Source: CBDCWO01 sp965223405 (GTDB lineage: Bacteria; Bacteroidota; Bacteroidia; Chitinophagales; Saprospiraceae). Taken from it: a DNA stretch of 64,000 nt. The stretch lies in contig CBDCWO010000006.1 of NCBI GenBank assembly GCA_965223405.1, forward strand, positions 1,364,001-1,428,000, given 5' to 3'. The notes beneath the pieces were generated by a model, which had not been told where the DNA came from, did no database searches, and saw nothing but the letters and a program-made list of their open reading frames with translations. Positions within the stretch are counted from its first letter, which is position 1. Every line of letters starts with the position of its first letter. Below are positions 26,507 to 35,569 of the stretch, one piece after another. The position numbers and the translations under genes are program-made.

Positions 26507-27502
26507 CAAAAAATCTTCTTTTCATAAGGCAACGTACGTTGATTCAATCTAAGGAATTGTAGTTGGGTAATAGGAGGTTAATACATCGTACTGGGATGGA
26601 AGTCAAAAAAGTAGCTGGAATAAATGGAGTGGATAATCATGAATTTCTCTCTCAGAAAATAATTTGGTTATCCTGTGAATGGTTTGTATCTTCTTTGCAC
26701 TCCATTTATAAAGGCCACGTCTCGTATTTTCTTGGAGTAACCGGAGCAATTTCTTGATACTCATTTGGATAGAGATTTTATGCTTTTTTGCCTTCTTCAA
26801 CGCTGCTGTATGAAAATAATACGTTGTCGTCCAACCGTTAGGATCAATGCTTTTGACAATTAAACCAGGGGAGCGATTTTGGCGTTCGTGGTTTTCGTAA
26901 TAGTTCAAAGCTAGTGTTGGCAATTTGGTCTTTTGTGATAGAACCGTCACGTATTGCATTTCAATATCTCCTCTGCCTTCTTCACCAATACCTCGACATC
27001 TTAAAGAAATACAGGCCACAAATTATTTTTCCTGGAGTATATCAATCTCTAGATTTTCATGAGATAGAGATCCTATGCTTTTTGACTTCTTCAACGCTGT
27101 TTATATAAATCGCAAGATTCTCAAATAGTCAAATCTCAAGGATTCGGAAGATACGTTGTTGTTTAGTCACAGAGGTTTTGCTTCGGAAGTATATATTCAT
27201 GGATGGAATTTGCATATTCTGGGTTTGCATAAATGAATAAATCCAGCCTTGGTTTTCGCCAATAAAGTTTTTAAAGTTTCGGAAAATTGTAGTTCGGCGG
27301 GTAATCATCGGTGACCGGAGTGCCAGGCAAGTGGTAGTATTTCATGGGCTTCTTCAAATTTAGGTGGATTCTTTTCGTGATTTGCAATCACTATGATAAC
27401 TTTTCCTATACACTGATTAATTTATCATTTTCATTCCTAATTAATCGATTTTCTAGCCACTGACATCTCCCTCCCCAACTGATGACCCCGAGCCGTTCAC
27501 CA

Positions 27503-27535
27503 TCTATTTTCCGTCTTCTGACCTCTATCTTCTAC
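27503..27535 (-). repeat. Short 7-nt periodic array at the gyrB stop codon
   Basis: On the minus strand, directly after the gyrB TAG (27536-27538), four to five heptads with AGA at fixed phase follow (GTAGAAG, ATAGAGG, TCAGAAG). It is the same family as the arrays at 8961 and 19551. Confidence 0.75.
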
Positions 27536-29485
27536 CTAAATATCCACATTAGCATACCTTGCATTGGCTTCGATAAAAGCTCTGCGTGGTGGGACTTCAT
27601 CTCCCATCAACATGCTAAATATTCGATCGGATTCAACCGCGTCGTCAATGGTCACTTTTTTCAATTGACGGGTTTCAGGATCCATGGTTGTTTCCCACAA
27701 CTGATCTGCATTCATTTCTCCCAATCCTTTATATCTCTGTATTTTTACAGAGACATTTTCTTTACCTCCGGTGTAGTGATTTACAGCGTCTTCTCTTTCT
27801 TCTTCATTCCAGCAATACCGGTATTGTTTTCCTTTCTTCACCATGTATAAGGGTGGTGAGGCAATATAGAGATGCCCTCGGTCTATCAAATCTCTCATGT
27901 AACGGAAAAAGAAAGTCAGGATTAAAGTAACTATGTGACTACCATCTACATCGGCATCACACATAATGATGACTTTATGATATCTGAGTTTTTCCAAATT
28001 CAACACTCTTTGACCTTCATCCCCTTCGGTAATGGAGACTCCTAGAGCTGTAAATATGTTTTTAATCTCTTCGTTCTCGTAGATTTTATATTCCAGTGCT
28101 TTTTCGACATTTAAGATTTTGCCTCTTAATGGCATTATGGCCTGAAAATGACGATCTCTTCCCGCCTTAGCTGTTCCTCCAGCCGAGTCTCCCTCTACTA
28201 AAAACAGTTCGGATTCATCGGGATTCTTAGAGGCACAATCCGCTAATTTGCCTGGTAAACCTCCGCCGGTCAACACATTTTTGCGTTGCACCATATCCCG
28301 TGCTTTCCGTGCGGCTTCGCGGGCTTGGGCTGCTAAAATCACTTTGTCAATAATTCTTTTAGCTTGTTTGGGGTTTTCTTCCAGATAGTGAAATAATACT
28401 TCTCCCACTGCCTGGGATACAATAGCCAGAACCTCAGAATTTCCAAGCTCACCTTTGGTTTGCCCTTTAAACTGGGGTTCGGGAACTTTCACGGAGACAA
28501 TAGCAGTCAACCCTTCCTTAAAATCATCTCCGGCAATTTTGACTTTTAGTTTGCTGAATATCCCGTTGTCGTCCCCATATTTTTTAAAAACTCTGGTAAC
28601 TGCTCTACGGAAACCGGATACATGTGTACCTCCATCGCGGGTATGAATATTATTTACAAAGGACAGGATATTTTCCGAATACGAGGTATTGTATTGCATG
28701 GCTACCTCTATCTCGACATTATCTTTTTTGCTTGCCACGTAAATGGGCTCTTCGATCAGTGGAGTCTTACTTTCATCCAAAAATTGTACAAATTCCTGTA
28801 ACCCACCTTCCGAATGAAACTCTTCTGATCTGAAAGTCCCATCATCATTTTCTTCTCTTTCATCTACGAGAAGCAATGTCAATCCTTTATTCAAATAAGC
28901 CAATTCACGGAGGCGTGTAGCTAAAGTATCGTATTTATACTCAAGTGTCTCAAATATTTCAGGATCAGGAGAAAATGTGATGATGGTGCCTTTTTGAGTG
29001 GATTCTCCAATAATACTAACGTCTCCTAAAGGTTTACCCTGACTATATTCTTGTACAAATATTTTTTTCTCCCGGTGAACTTCAGCTTTTAAATGAACAG
29101 AAAGCGCATTGACACACGATACACCTACTCCATGCAAACCTCCGGATACTTTGTAGGTATCTTTATCAAATTTACCTCCCGCATGAAGAACGGTCATGAC
29201 CACCTCCAGAGCTGACTTTTGTAATTTTTCATGCATTCCGGTAGGAATACCCCGGCCATTATCCTTGACAGAAATCGCGTTGTTTTTCAAAATTCGTACT
29301 TCAATTCGGGAAGCATGACCAGCCAAATGCTCATCAATTGAATTATCTACAACCTCCCATACCAAGTGATGCAGTCCTTTGATATCCGTACTACCGATGT
29401 ACATACTTGGACGTTTGCGTACGGCTTCCAGTCCTTCTAATGCCTGAATATTATTAGCACTATAATCTGAAGGTTTTACACTCAT
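27536..29485 (-). CDS. gyrB: DNA gyrase subunit B
   Basis: 649 aa, typical Bacteroidota GyrB length. GHKL ATPase motifs: 'EVVDNSIDEHLAG', 'DNGRGIPTGMH' and 'GGLHGVGVS'. The transducer domain follows, then the TOPRIM domain with 'LFLVEGDSAGGTAK' (catalytic Glu) and 'CDADVDGSH', and the GyrB C-terminal ending 'RRAFIEANARYANVDI', which separates it from ParE. It supplies ATPase activity for negative supercoiling with GyrA, which is not in the window. A TATCTTTG box sits 26 nt upstream. The stop codon abuts a heptad array. Confidence 0.96.
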   Translation of the reverse strand: MSVKPSDYSANNIQALEGLEAVRKRPSMYIGSTDIKGLHHLVWEVVDNSIDEHLAGHASRIEVRILKNNAISVKDNGRGIPTGMHEKLQKSALEVVMTVLHAGGKFDKDTYKVSGGLHGVGVSCVNALSVHLKAEVHREKKIFVQEYSQGKPLGDVSIIGESTQKGTIITFSPDPEIFETLEYKYDTLATRLRELAYLNKGLTLLLVDEREENDDGTFRSEEFHSEGGLQEFVQFLDESKTPLIEEPIYVASKKDNVEIEVAMQYNTSYSENILSFVNNIHTRDGGTHVSGFRRAVTRVFKKYGDDNGIFSKLKVKIAGDDFKEGLTAIVSVKVPEPQFKGQTKGELGNSEVLAIVSQAVGEVLFHYLEENPKQAKRIIDKVILAAQAREAARKARDMVQRKNVLTGGGLPGKLADCASKNPDESELFLVEGDSAGGTAKAGRDRHFQAIMPLRGKILNVEKALEYKIYENEEIKNIFTALGVSITEGDEGQRVLNLEKLRYHKVIIMCDADVDGSHIVTLILTFFFRYMRDLIDRGHLYIASPPLYMVKKGKQYRYCWNEEEREDAVNHYTGGKENVSVKIQRYKGLGEMNADQLWETTMDPETRQLKKVTIDDAVESDRIFSMLMGDEVPPRRAFIEANARYANVDI

Positions 29486-29510
29486 TAATTTTCTGATTAA
29501 ATATGAAATG

Positions 29511-29518
29511 CAAAGATA
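29511..29518 (-). promoter_or_regulatory. gyrB -7 promoter element (TATCTTTG)
   Basis: Exact match to TAnnTTTG on the minus strand, 26 nt upstream of the gyrB ATG. No clear TTG at the -33 position. Confidence 0.5.
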
Positions 29519-29658
29519 CGAAAATGACTAGTAATAAAGCCCATAATCTGCTTTTAATTCGTTAATTTTGAAGCTATTTCATACATAAAAAATTATCAAG
29601 TAATCCTCTTTAAGTATCACTTTTCCATTAAATTTAATTTGTCTGAAAATTCAGGTTA

Positions 29659-30126
29659 ATGAAAGAAAATTGGCCTTCAAATCCTGATTATCAACTAATC
29701 ATTTCCGATGAAGCTGAACTACCTGCTGTGGTACAAAAAGTCCTGGATCTTGCGAATGGAAAAAAGAAGTGGTTTTTCCATGGAGAAATAGGTGCAGGTA
29801 AAACTACATTTATCAAAGTTTTAACCAAATTACTCCATAGTGATGATTTGATCAATAGTCCTACATTTTCAATTGTAAATGAATATTGGAATGCTGGTGA
29901 TTCCCTAAACAAAATATTTCATATCGACTTATTTCGCATCACCTCTTTTAGTGAAGCATTGGATATCGGTATCGAAGATTATTTGGAAAATGAGCATTTT
30001 TGTTTCATCGAATGGCCTGAGATTATCGAACCGATTCTACCTGATAACGGATTATGGTTGTATCTTCATATCTTAGACCATGGAATTCGGCAGTTAGATA
30101 TTTCAATAAGAAATGGATCAAATTAA
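29659..30126 (+). CDS. tsaE: tRNA threonylcarbamoyladenosine biosynthesis ATPase TsaE
   Basis: 155 aa. The Walker A GEIGAGKTT at residues 42-50, 'SPTFSIVNEY' at about 70-79, 'HIDLFRI' and 'FIEWPE' are the family landmarks. TsaE is the P-loop ATPase that works with TsaB and TsaD to add threonylcarbamoyl to A37 of ANN-decoding tRNAs. Its end overlaps the next gene by 14 nt; the pairing with alanine dehydrogenase is a common Bacteroidota arrangement. Confidence 0.93.
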   Translation: MKENWPSNPDYQLIISDEAELPAVVQKVLDLANGKKKWFFHGEIGAGKTTFIKVLTKLLHSDDLINSPTFSIVNEYWNAGDSLNKIFHIDLFRITSFSEALDIGIEDYLENEHFCFIEWPEIIEPILPDNGLWLYLHILDHGIRQLDISIRNGSN

Positions 30127-31339
30127 GAAATACAAAGCTGGTGCAACCTTTACCAGTCCGGAATTTCAACTGAAAGAAGAGGTTTTGGAGATTCAACAAA
30201 AACCTCAAAAACTATACATTGGGATACCGGTAGAACCATCAGCGAATGAAAGCCGGGTTCCTTTGGTTCCTAATTCGGTAAAAACATTAACCAACTTGGG
30301 ACACCGGGTGGTAGTACAATCGGATGCTGGAACAAAATCAAATTTCACTGACCATGATTATGCAGAAGCGGGAGCGGAAATTGTAGACAGCTTACACGAA
30401 GTATACAAAGCACAAATAATACTTAAAGTTGCTCCGGCACGAACTGAAGAGTTTGCTCATTTTAAACCAGGCCAGATTATAATTTCTCCCTTGCAGATTC
30501 CTCTAATCACAGAGGAATACCTTCAGCAAATGAAAAACCGTCGGGTAGTTGCTATTGCTATGGAATACCTCCAGGCAGATGATGGTTCTTATCCGGTAGT
30601 TCGGATAATGAGTGAATTAGCCGGATATAGTGCAATTCTCACTGCTGCTGAGTTATTGTCAAATACGAAAGGAGGCCGGGGTGTCCTGTTAGGTGGAATT
30701 GCCGGAGTTCCACCGGCAAAAGTAGTGATATTAGGAGCTGGTGTTGTGGGTGAATTTGCCACTAGGGCGGCCCTTTCACTAGGTGCCTCAGTGCGGATAT
30801 TTGATGACAATGTATACAAACTGATGCGTCTACAAAATCATATTGGTCGACCTTTACATACCTCATCGATCAATCCCGTCTACCTGGGCTATCAATTGTT
30901 AAGTGCCGATGTAGTAATTGGGGCTATTCATTCTGAATCGGGTCGCACTCCGGTTATTGTAAGCGAAGAAATGGTTATGAAAATGAAAGCCGGATCAGTT
31001 ATAATCGATGTAAGCATCGACCAGGGAGGGTGTTTTTCAACGTCGGAAGTTACAACTCATGAGAAACCTACCTTTTTGAAATACGATGTAGTTCACTATT
31101 GCGTACCAAACATCGCTTCTAAAGTTAGCCGCACCGCATCTATCGCTATTAGCAATATCCTGACTCCCTTATTATTGAAAGCTGGCCATTCACTGAGTAT
31201 TGAGCATTTGATTTATCACAATTATGGTCTGCGACATGGGGTGTATATGTATAAAGGTTGCTTGACCAATGAATACTTAAGTAACCGTTTCGGCATGAAA
31301 TATACCAGTCTGGATCTCTTACTTCCTGCCACTTTTTAA
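30113..31339 (+). CDS. ald: Alanine dehydrogenase (AlaDH/pyridine nucleotide transhydrogenase family)
   Basis: 408 aa, about 35 residues longer at the N-terminus than classical alanine dehydrogenases. 'KLYIGIPVEPSANESRVPLVP' (Arg/Lys for pyruvate) begins the catalytic fold. The NAD-binding Rossmann motif is 'VVILGAGVVGEFATRAALSLGA', and 'GRTPVIVSEEMVMKMKAGSVIIDVSIDQGGC' is the AlaDH-type segment. It interconverts L-alanine and pyruvate with NAD. The ATG lies inside tsaE; in this lineage such genes are annotated as alanine dehydrogenase, but the substrate has not been shown from sequence. Confidence 0.85.
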   Translation: MDQIKKYKAGATFTSPEFQLKEEVLEIQQKPQKLYIGIPVEPSANESRVPLVPNSVKTLTNLGHRVVVQSDAGTKSNFTDHDYAEAGAEIVDSLHEVYKAQIILKVAPARTEEFAHFKPGQIIISPLQIPLITEEYLQQMKNRRVVAIAMEYLQADDGSYPVVRIMSELAGYSAILTAAELLSNTKGGRGVLLGGIAGVPPAKVVILGAGVVGEFATRAALSLGASVRIFDDNVYKLMRLQNHIGRPLHTSSINPVYLGYQLLSADVVIGAIHSESGRTPVIVSEEMVMKMKAGSVIIDVSIDQGGCFSTSEVTTHEKPTFLKYDVVHYCVPNIASKVSRTASIAISNILTPLLLKAGHSLSIEHLIYHNYGLRHGVYMYKGCLTNEYLSNRFGMKYTSLDLLLPATF

Positions 31340-31734
31340 TTTGATTTCGATTATTATTGAGAGTACCTACTAATTATCTAAGCTAGTGCTATGTCAAGCT
31401 TAAATTGACGGATGGATTAGGTGTATTTTAAGCCTGTGCTGCGTTGGAGAACCACTCATTATGCCTGGCATAACTCGTGAACCTCCGCCTTGCCCACGCA
31501 TAAACTTCACTCTAATCCAACTCGTCATTCAAACGTTGACATAGCACTAGAACAATCGAACTCTGGATTCTAAGACCCCAGGCCTTTCTATCTTGATCTA
31601 TTCACTATTATTTCATACTCTATTTTATAGTTTATTGAAAACGGCTCCTGAACTTCTCCACTATGAATTGGTGTCTTTGTACGCGAGCAGGTGTTCTGAG
31701 CAATTAGAAAAATTTTGCTAATTTCAGGATAACT
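31340..31734. other. Intergenic region dominated by the palindromic element
   Basis: 395 nt. The 162-bp element occupies 31386-31547. The remaining sequence before the next gene has no ORF of note and only a degenerate TAATTTCA near 31719. Confidence 0.5.
31386..31547 (+). repeat. 162-bp palindromic MITE-like element, copy 2
   Basis: GTGCTATGTCAA...TTGACATAGCAC, flanked on both sides by TA (31384-31385 and 31548-31549). The arms (about 81 nt each) pair along their whole length with scattered mismatches; the centre is ATGCCTGGCAT at 31461-31471. Same length as copy 1. Confidence 0.9.
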
Positions 31735-32409
31735 ATGAAATTCTTGTACCGGATTACGTTTGTCGCACTATGTTGTACCTATGTGCAATTGGTCATGTGT
31801 CAAGAGTTAAAAGGGCTTTATTTAAAAGTCGATGGTGGTGGTGGATTCCCGGTATTTAGTTTTGGAGCTGCCAACGACCAAAATGATGGTTTTGCTATTA
31901 CTGGTTTGACCTATTCATTGAGTATTGGGTATACTATAAATTCTAGGATTGGCTTCGGAATTTCAGTCAGTGCATTTTATAATAAAATTTCCGGTGTCAA
32001 CCTTTTTGATTTCACCAAGGTGGACCAGTATAAGCAGTTTCAATATACCGTAGAAGGAATTTACTTCATTCCGATTCGATCTAAATTTTTGTATCTCAGA
32101 CCTTCTGTGGGAATTACTTCACTGAAAGAGCCCTGGTTCTATTTAAGAAGAGAACTTATCGCCGATGATTTAATTATTCTCGGTCCGGACAGCAAATTAA
32201 CCCTTTGTGGTGGAATAGCCGGAGGATTGTATATCCCCTCCGGAAATTCCGGTTTCACTTTGGAAGCCGGTATGACTTTTTCCCGCTATGACTTCAAGAT
32301 GTATGAGGGCAGTGTAATCAGTGGAGGCTCTCAAGAAATTAAAAAGCATTTTGCTATGTTGAGTTTGAAATTGGGTATCTTATTGAGGAACAACGGTGCA
32401 GCAGGATAA
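31735..32409 (+). CDS. Outer-membrane beta-barrel protein
   Basis: 224 aa. Signal peptide about 1-22 (ends VMCQ). The mature part alternates hydrophobic and polar residues in strands separated by short turns ('SLSIGYTINSRIGFGISVSAF', 'FLYLRPSVGIT', 'GFTLEAGMTFSRYDF', 'HFAMLSLKLGILL'), fitting an eight-strand barrel of the outer membrane protein beta-barrel type. No specific function. Convergent with the gene at 32469. Confidence 0.65.
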   Translation: MKFLYRITFVALCCTYVQLVMCQELKGLYLKVDGGGGFPVFSFGAANDQNDGFAITGLTYSLSIGYTINSRIGFGISVSAFYNKISGVNLFDFTKVDQYKQFQYTVEGIYFIPIRSKFLYLRPSVGITSLKEPWFYLRRELIADDLIILGPDSKLTLCGGIAGGLYIPSGNSGFTLEAGMTFSRYDFKMYEGSVISGGSQEIKKHFAMLSLKLGILLRNNGAAG

Positions 32410-32468
32410 TAAAATCATTATTGAATTTCAGGTTGTTGATTAGCTAACTTTTAATTTATTTTCGTTAG

Positions 32469-33530
32469 CTACCACATTACGATTACATATCCATCTGCAC
32501 CATTTTTTCCTGTTTCGGAAGCGCCTCCACCACCTCCGGGAGACCTTGCTGAACCGGAAAAGTTAGCATGAAGAACAGTGGAGGTATTGTAATCTCTAGC
32601 TGCCTGATCACCCTTACCTCCGGTATTAACCGTATTTCCTCCACTCCCTCCGGTTCCATAATTCCAAATTCTCGCAAACTGTCCAGGTTGGTATTCCTGG
32701 TACTCCAAAAGAGTAGGATTCCCACTTTCTCCAACCTCCATATAAGATTGTATTGTTGACGGTTCTACAACAACACCCCCTCCAACGCCAGAACTAAATG
32801 TGGTACCTCGACCACCACCTGCTGCAATCAATGTAGTTATCCCAGGGCCACTTACTTCGGTATCTTCACCGTTAGTACCATTGTTAGATTGACCACTGCC
32901 AATACCCCCTTTTCCAACATTTATGGTATAAATAGCTAATGGAGTCACGTCCAATTGGACTCTACAAAATCCGCCTCCACCACCGCCACCTTCAGGGCCG
33001 GCACCACCGCCAGCACCCCATAATTCAAACAGGACCCTGGTAACTCCAACCGGAACTTTCCAATTGTAGGTAATTGATTCATCAGGAAAGTCCTCAAAAT
33101 GGTTGTATTGACATGGATCGGACCAGTTCATCCCACCATTCCCATTCGCAACCAGCACTTGTCCCTGGCTACCCATTGACCCATTGGTTTTAATAGTTCC
33201 GGTCAAGTTTATATCACCATTTACACCCAGACGATCAGGTGAAAACCCTAACCCTAATCCTGTATTGCCATGAACATATACCCCATTCTCGGGGGTCCCT
33301 GCAACATTGTTTGTGCCAATAGAAAGTCCACCATTCCTAAGCAGGCGAAATTTGGTACTGTTTCCGATTTGAACCCGCATCAGGTTATCACTAAGATTCG
33401 TGTCTACTCTTAAGTGAAGACCATCAGTTGGATTTAAAATTCCTATGCCCACGTTTTGTGAAGCCACCTGAGCGCTTAACCACCCTAATACAAATAGGAG
33501 TAATGTTCGATTAGTGGAGAAAAGTAACAT
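32469..33530 (-). CDS. Secreted glycine-rich protein with phage-tail-like N-terminus
   Basis: 353 aa. Signal peptide about 1-24 (ends VASQ), then 'NVGIGILNPTDGLHL' and following strands, a motif common at the start of tail-fibre-like and surface repeat proteins in Bacteroidota. From about residue 165 onward it is a Gly-rich region with several G4-G8 runs ('GAGGGAGPEGGGGGGGF') of the glycine-rich domain type, predicted to form a rigid beta-helix or polyproline-II-like sheet. No sorting domain is evident at the C-terminus (ends 'GYVIVMW'). Surface or appendage role is inferred. A TACATTTG promoter box lies 20 nt upstream. Confidence 0.65.
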   Translation of the reverse strand: MLLFSTNRTLLLFVLGWLSAQVASQNVGIGILNPTDGLHLRVDTNLSDNLMRVQIGNSTKFRLLRNGGLSIGTNNVAGTPENGVYVHGNTGLGLGFSPDRLGVNGDINLTGTIKTNGSMGSQGQVLVANGNGGMNWSDPCQYNHFEDFPDESITYNWKVPVGVTRVLFELWGAGGGAGPEGGGGGGGFCRVQLDVTPLAIYTINVGKGGIGSGQSNNGTNGEDTEVSGPGITTLIAAGGGRGTTFSSGVGGGVVVEPSTIQSYMEVGESGNPTLLEYQEYQPGQFARIWNYGTGGSGGNTVNTGGKGDQAARDYNTSTVLHANFSGSARSPGGGGGASETGKNGADGYVIVMW

Positions 33531-33549
33531 GATATTATTTTTTAAATAT

Positions 33550-33557
33550 CAAATGTA
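33550..33557 (-). promoter_or_regulatory. -7 promoter element (TACATTTG)
   Basis: Exact TAnnTTTG on the minus strand 20 nt upstream of the glycine-rich protein's ATG. Confidence 0.5.
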
Positions 33558-33649
33558 CTTAGGATATCGTGTGGTAGGATCACCCATTTGGGTGGTTTAT
33601 ATTTGAAATGAAGGGAAAAGTCAACAGCAAAAATTTGTAAAGATTAATA

Positions 33650-35569
33650 TCAATCCAGATGCTTCTTTAAAAAGCCAATTATTGCTTTGTATACTTCAAA
33701 TTGGTTTTCTTCATTATGAAAACCATGTCCTTCATCATATTTCACTAAGTAAGGTACATCTATGCTTCGCGCGCGGAGCGATTTGACTATTTGATCCGAT
33801 TCATCAATATTCACTCGCGGGTCATTAGCCCCTTGTATAACCATTAGGGGTGCATTAATACGATCTACATGAAAAACCGGTGAAGCACTCTCCATAAGTT
33901 CTTTATCCTGTACCGGATCACCCACCATCTCATACATCATTTGAATATAAGGTTTCCAGTATGGAGGCATAGTTTTCATAAAAGTAAACAGGTTGGAAAC
34001 ACCGACATAGTCAATTGCACAGGCATAGAGATCCGGGGTAAAAGTGACACCGGCTAAAGTAGCATACCCTCCATAACTCCCTCCATAAATTGCGACCTTT
34101 TCTGAGTTGGCTATACCTTCCTGGATCAAATACAGAACACCATCTGTTATATCATCCTGCATTTTCTTACCCCATTGTTTAAATGATGCCTCCCAAAATC
34201 TTTTACCATATCCGGTACTTCCCCGATAATTCATTTGCAAAACTGCAAATCCCCGGCTGGCCAACAACTGCACTTCCGGATTATATCCCCACATATCTCT
34301 GACCCAGGGACCACCATGAGGATTAATAACCACTGGCAGTCTTTTGCCTTCATGATTATGTGGTAAAGTCAGGTAACCATGAATTTTCAAACCGTCACGG
34401 GAAGTATAAGAAATAGGTAACATAGGTGCCATCTCCGATTCATCAAGCCAGGGACTTACATCTGATATTTTACGTAATAAATCGGCATCCACATTATAGT
34501 GGTAATAACTACCTCTACTCCTGTCTGAATAAGTTCGGACTAAATAGTTATTTTCTTCCTTATCTGCTCCAACCACTACAATTTCATACGCATCACCCAA
34601 TTCCTGACCCAGCCGATCGTGAAGTGCCTTGCGTTGAGAGTCGATAAAATGATAATGGCGTTTGTCGGTTACGAAACTGGCAGCTGTTAGTACTTTACGC
34701 TTTCGGGAATACATCAAGTGTGATACATCCACTTCATCATGTTGAAAAATCACATCTCCAACCTCCTGTTTGGATTTCATATCAAATAATACGGCAACTG
34801 TTTTGTCCCGATCCAGGTTTGAAAGCACATAGACCCAATGAGGTTGTTCAAAGTGAAAAAATCCCGGCGCTAGACTATCCTTAAAATGAGTCGTAATGAC
34901 TTCTTGAAATTCATCTTCTTCGGAATCCCGGTATAAGATGCACGTATTCACTCCATCCTTAATTTTTGTCGCCAGTCTCAATTTTCCCTGATGGTCAGTC
35001 ATCCAACTGTCAATAGGTTCAAATACATTATCATTTACACCTAGTTGAGTCAGTGTTCCATCATAGACATTGATGCGATAAGGTTCAAACAATTGGGGGT
35101 TGTTCTTATTCATCCCAATAATTATGTGATCTCGATCATCCTTTAAGTCATCGATGAGTTGTACCCTTACTTTAGGAAATGGTGTCAATGGCAATACTTC
35201 AGATCCATGAACATCAACTCCAAAGAGTTGAAAATTTTCATCACCAGCTTGATCTTTAACATAGATTATACGTTCTTCATTCGCCCATAAAAATCCTGCA
35301 ATTCCTCGATCAGTTTCTTTGGTCAACAGTATGGCTTCTTCATCACTCTCTAAAGGCTGCACTAAAATATTTTGCCTACGATGATATAATCCCAGAAATG
35401 CCAGTCTTTTTCCATCAGGTGAAATTGAATACCCCGATCGATCCGGTTTACGAAAAAAATCCTCCACTGGAATCAGGTTTTCCGATTTTTCTCCTAAATG
35501 TATCAAATCGGATATTTGCTTCTTACTACTAGGCAGTGATGAATCCCCTGGTAAATTTTGATTATTCAT
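33650..35569 (-). CDS. Prolyl oligopeptidase family (S9) serine peptidase
   Basis: 639 aa. N-terminal beta-propeller (about 40-390) with repeated 'GKRLAFLG' and 'DRDKTVAVLFD' blades, then an alpha/beta-hydrolase domain. The catalytic triad can be placed: Ser498 in GGSYGGY, Asp583 in 'GANDPRVN', His615 in 'EGHGFHN'. The 'NPHGGPWVRD' and 'QMNYRGSTGYGK' oxyanion-region motifs are those of S9C acylaminoacyl/dipeptidyl peptidases. No signal peptide, so cytosolic. Its ATG overlaps the glyS stop by 4 nt (ATGA), so its translation is coupled to glycyl-tRNA synthetase. Peptide substrate unknown. Confidence 0.9.
   Translation of the reverse strand: MNNQNLPGDSSLPSSKKQISDLIHLGEKSENLIPVEDFFRKPDRSGYSISPDGKRLAFLGLYHRRQNILVQPLESDEEAILLTKETDRGIAGFLWANEERIIYVKDQAGDENFQLFGVDVHGSEVLPLTPFPKVRVQLIDDLKDDRDHIIIGMNKNNPQLFEPYRINVYDGTLTQLGVNDNVFEPIDSWMTDHQGKLRLATKIKDGVNTCILYRDSEEDEFQEVITTHFKDSLAPGFFHFEQPHWVYVLSNLDRDKTVAVLFDMKSKQEVGDVIFQHDEVDVSHLMYSRKRKVLTAASFVTDKRHYHFIDSQRKALHDRLGQELGDAYEIVVVGADKEENNYLVRTYSDRSRGSYYHYNVDADLLRKISDVSPWLDESEMAPMLPISYTSRDGLKIHGYLTLPHNHEGKRLPVVINPHGGPWVRDMWGYNPEVQLLASRGFAVLQMNYRGSTGYGKRFWEASFKQWGKKMQDDITDGVLYLIQEGIANSEKVAIYGGSYGGYATLAGVTFTPDLYACAIDYVGVSNLFTFMKTMPPYWKPYIQMMYEMVGDPVQDKELMESASPVFHVDRINAPLMVIQGANDPRVNIDESDQIVKSLRARSIDVPYLVKYDEGHGFHNEENQFEVYKAIIGFLKKHLD

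Larger units (their letters stand above)
26020..27502. other. Gene-poor, apparently decayed region
   Basis: About 1.5 kb without a confident gene. It holds a full-length 162-bp palindromic element (26279-26440), a perfect 10-bp-stem hairpin (26483-26506), and two diverged copies of a segment of about 100 bp (near 26711-26810 and 27012-27108; both contain GATAGAGAT and CTTCTTCAACGCTG). A minus-strand frame at 26603-27019 (138 codons, Lys/His-rich) covers the first copy; in the second copy the same frame is broken by stops. This suggests remnants of a duplicated, degraded gene that I cannot identify. Confidence 0.45.

Noticed and set aside
27536..29485. ParE instead of GyrB
   Set aside because: C-terminal ending and length fit GyrB of Bacteroidota.
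33575..33592. Short CACCC/GGGTG palindrome upstream of the glycine-rich gene
   Set aside because: Five-bp stem without a T-run; too common to call a regulatory site.
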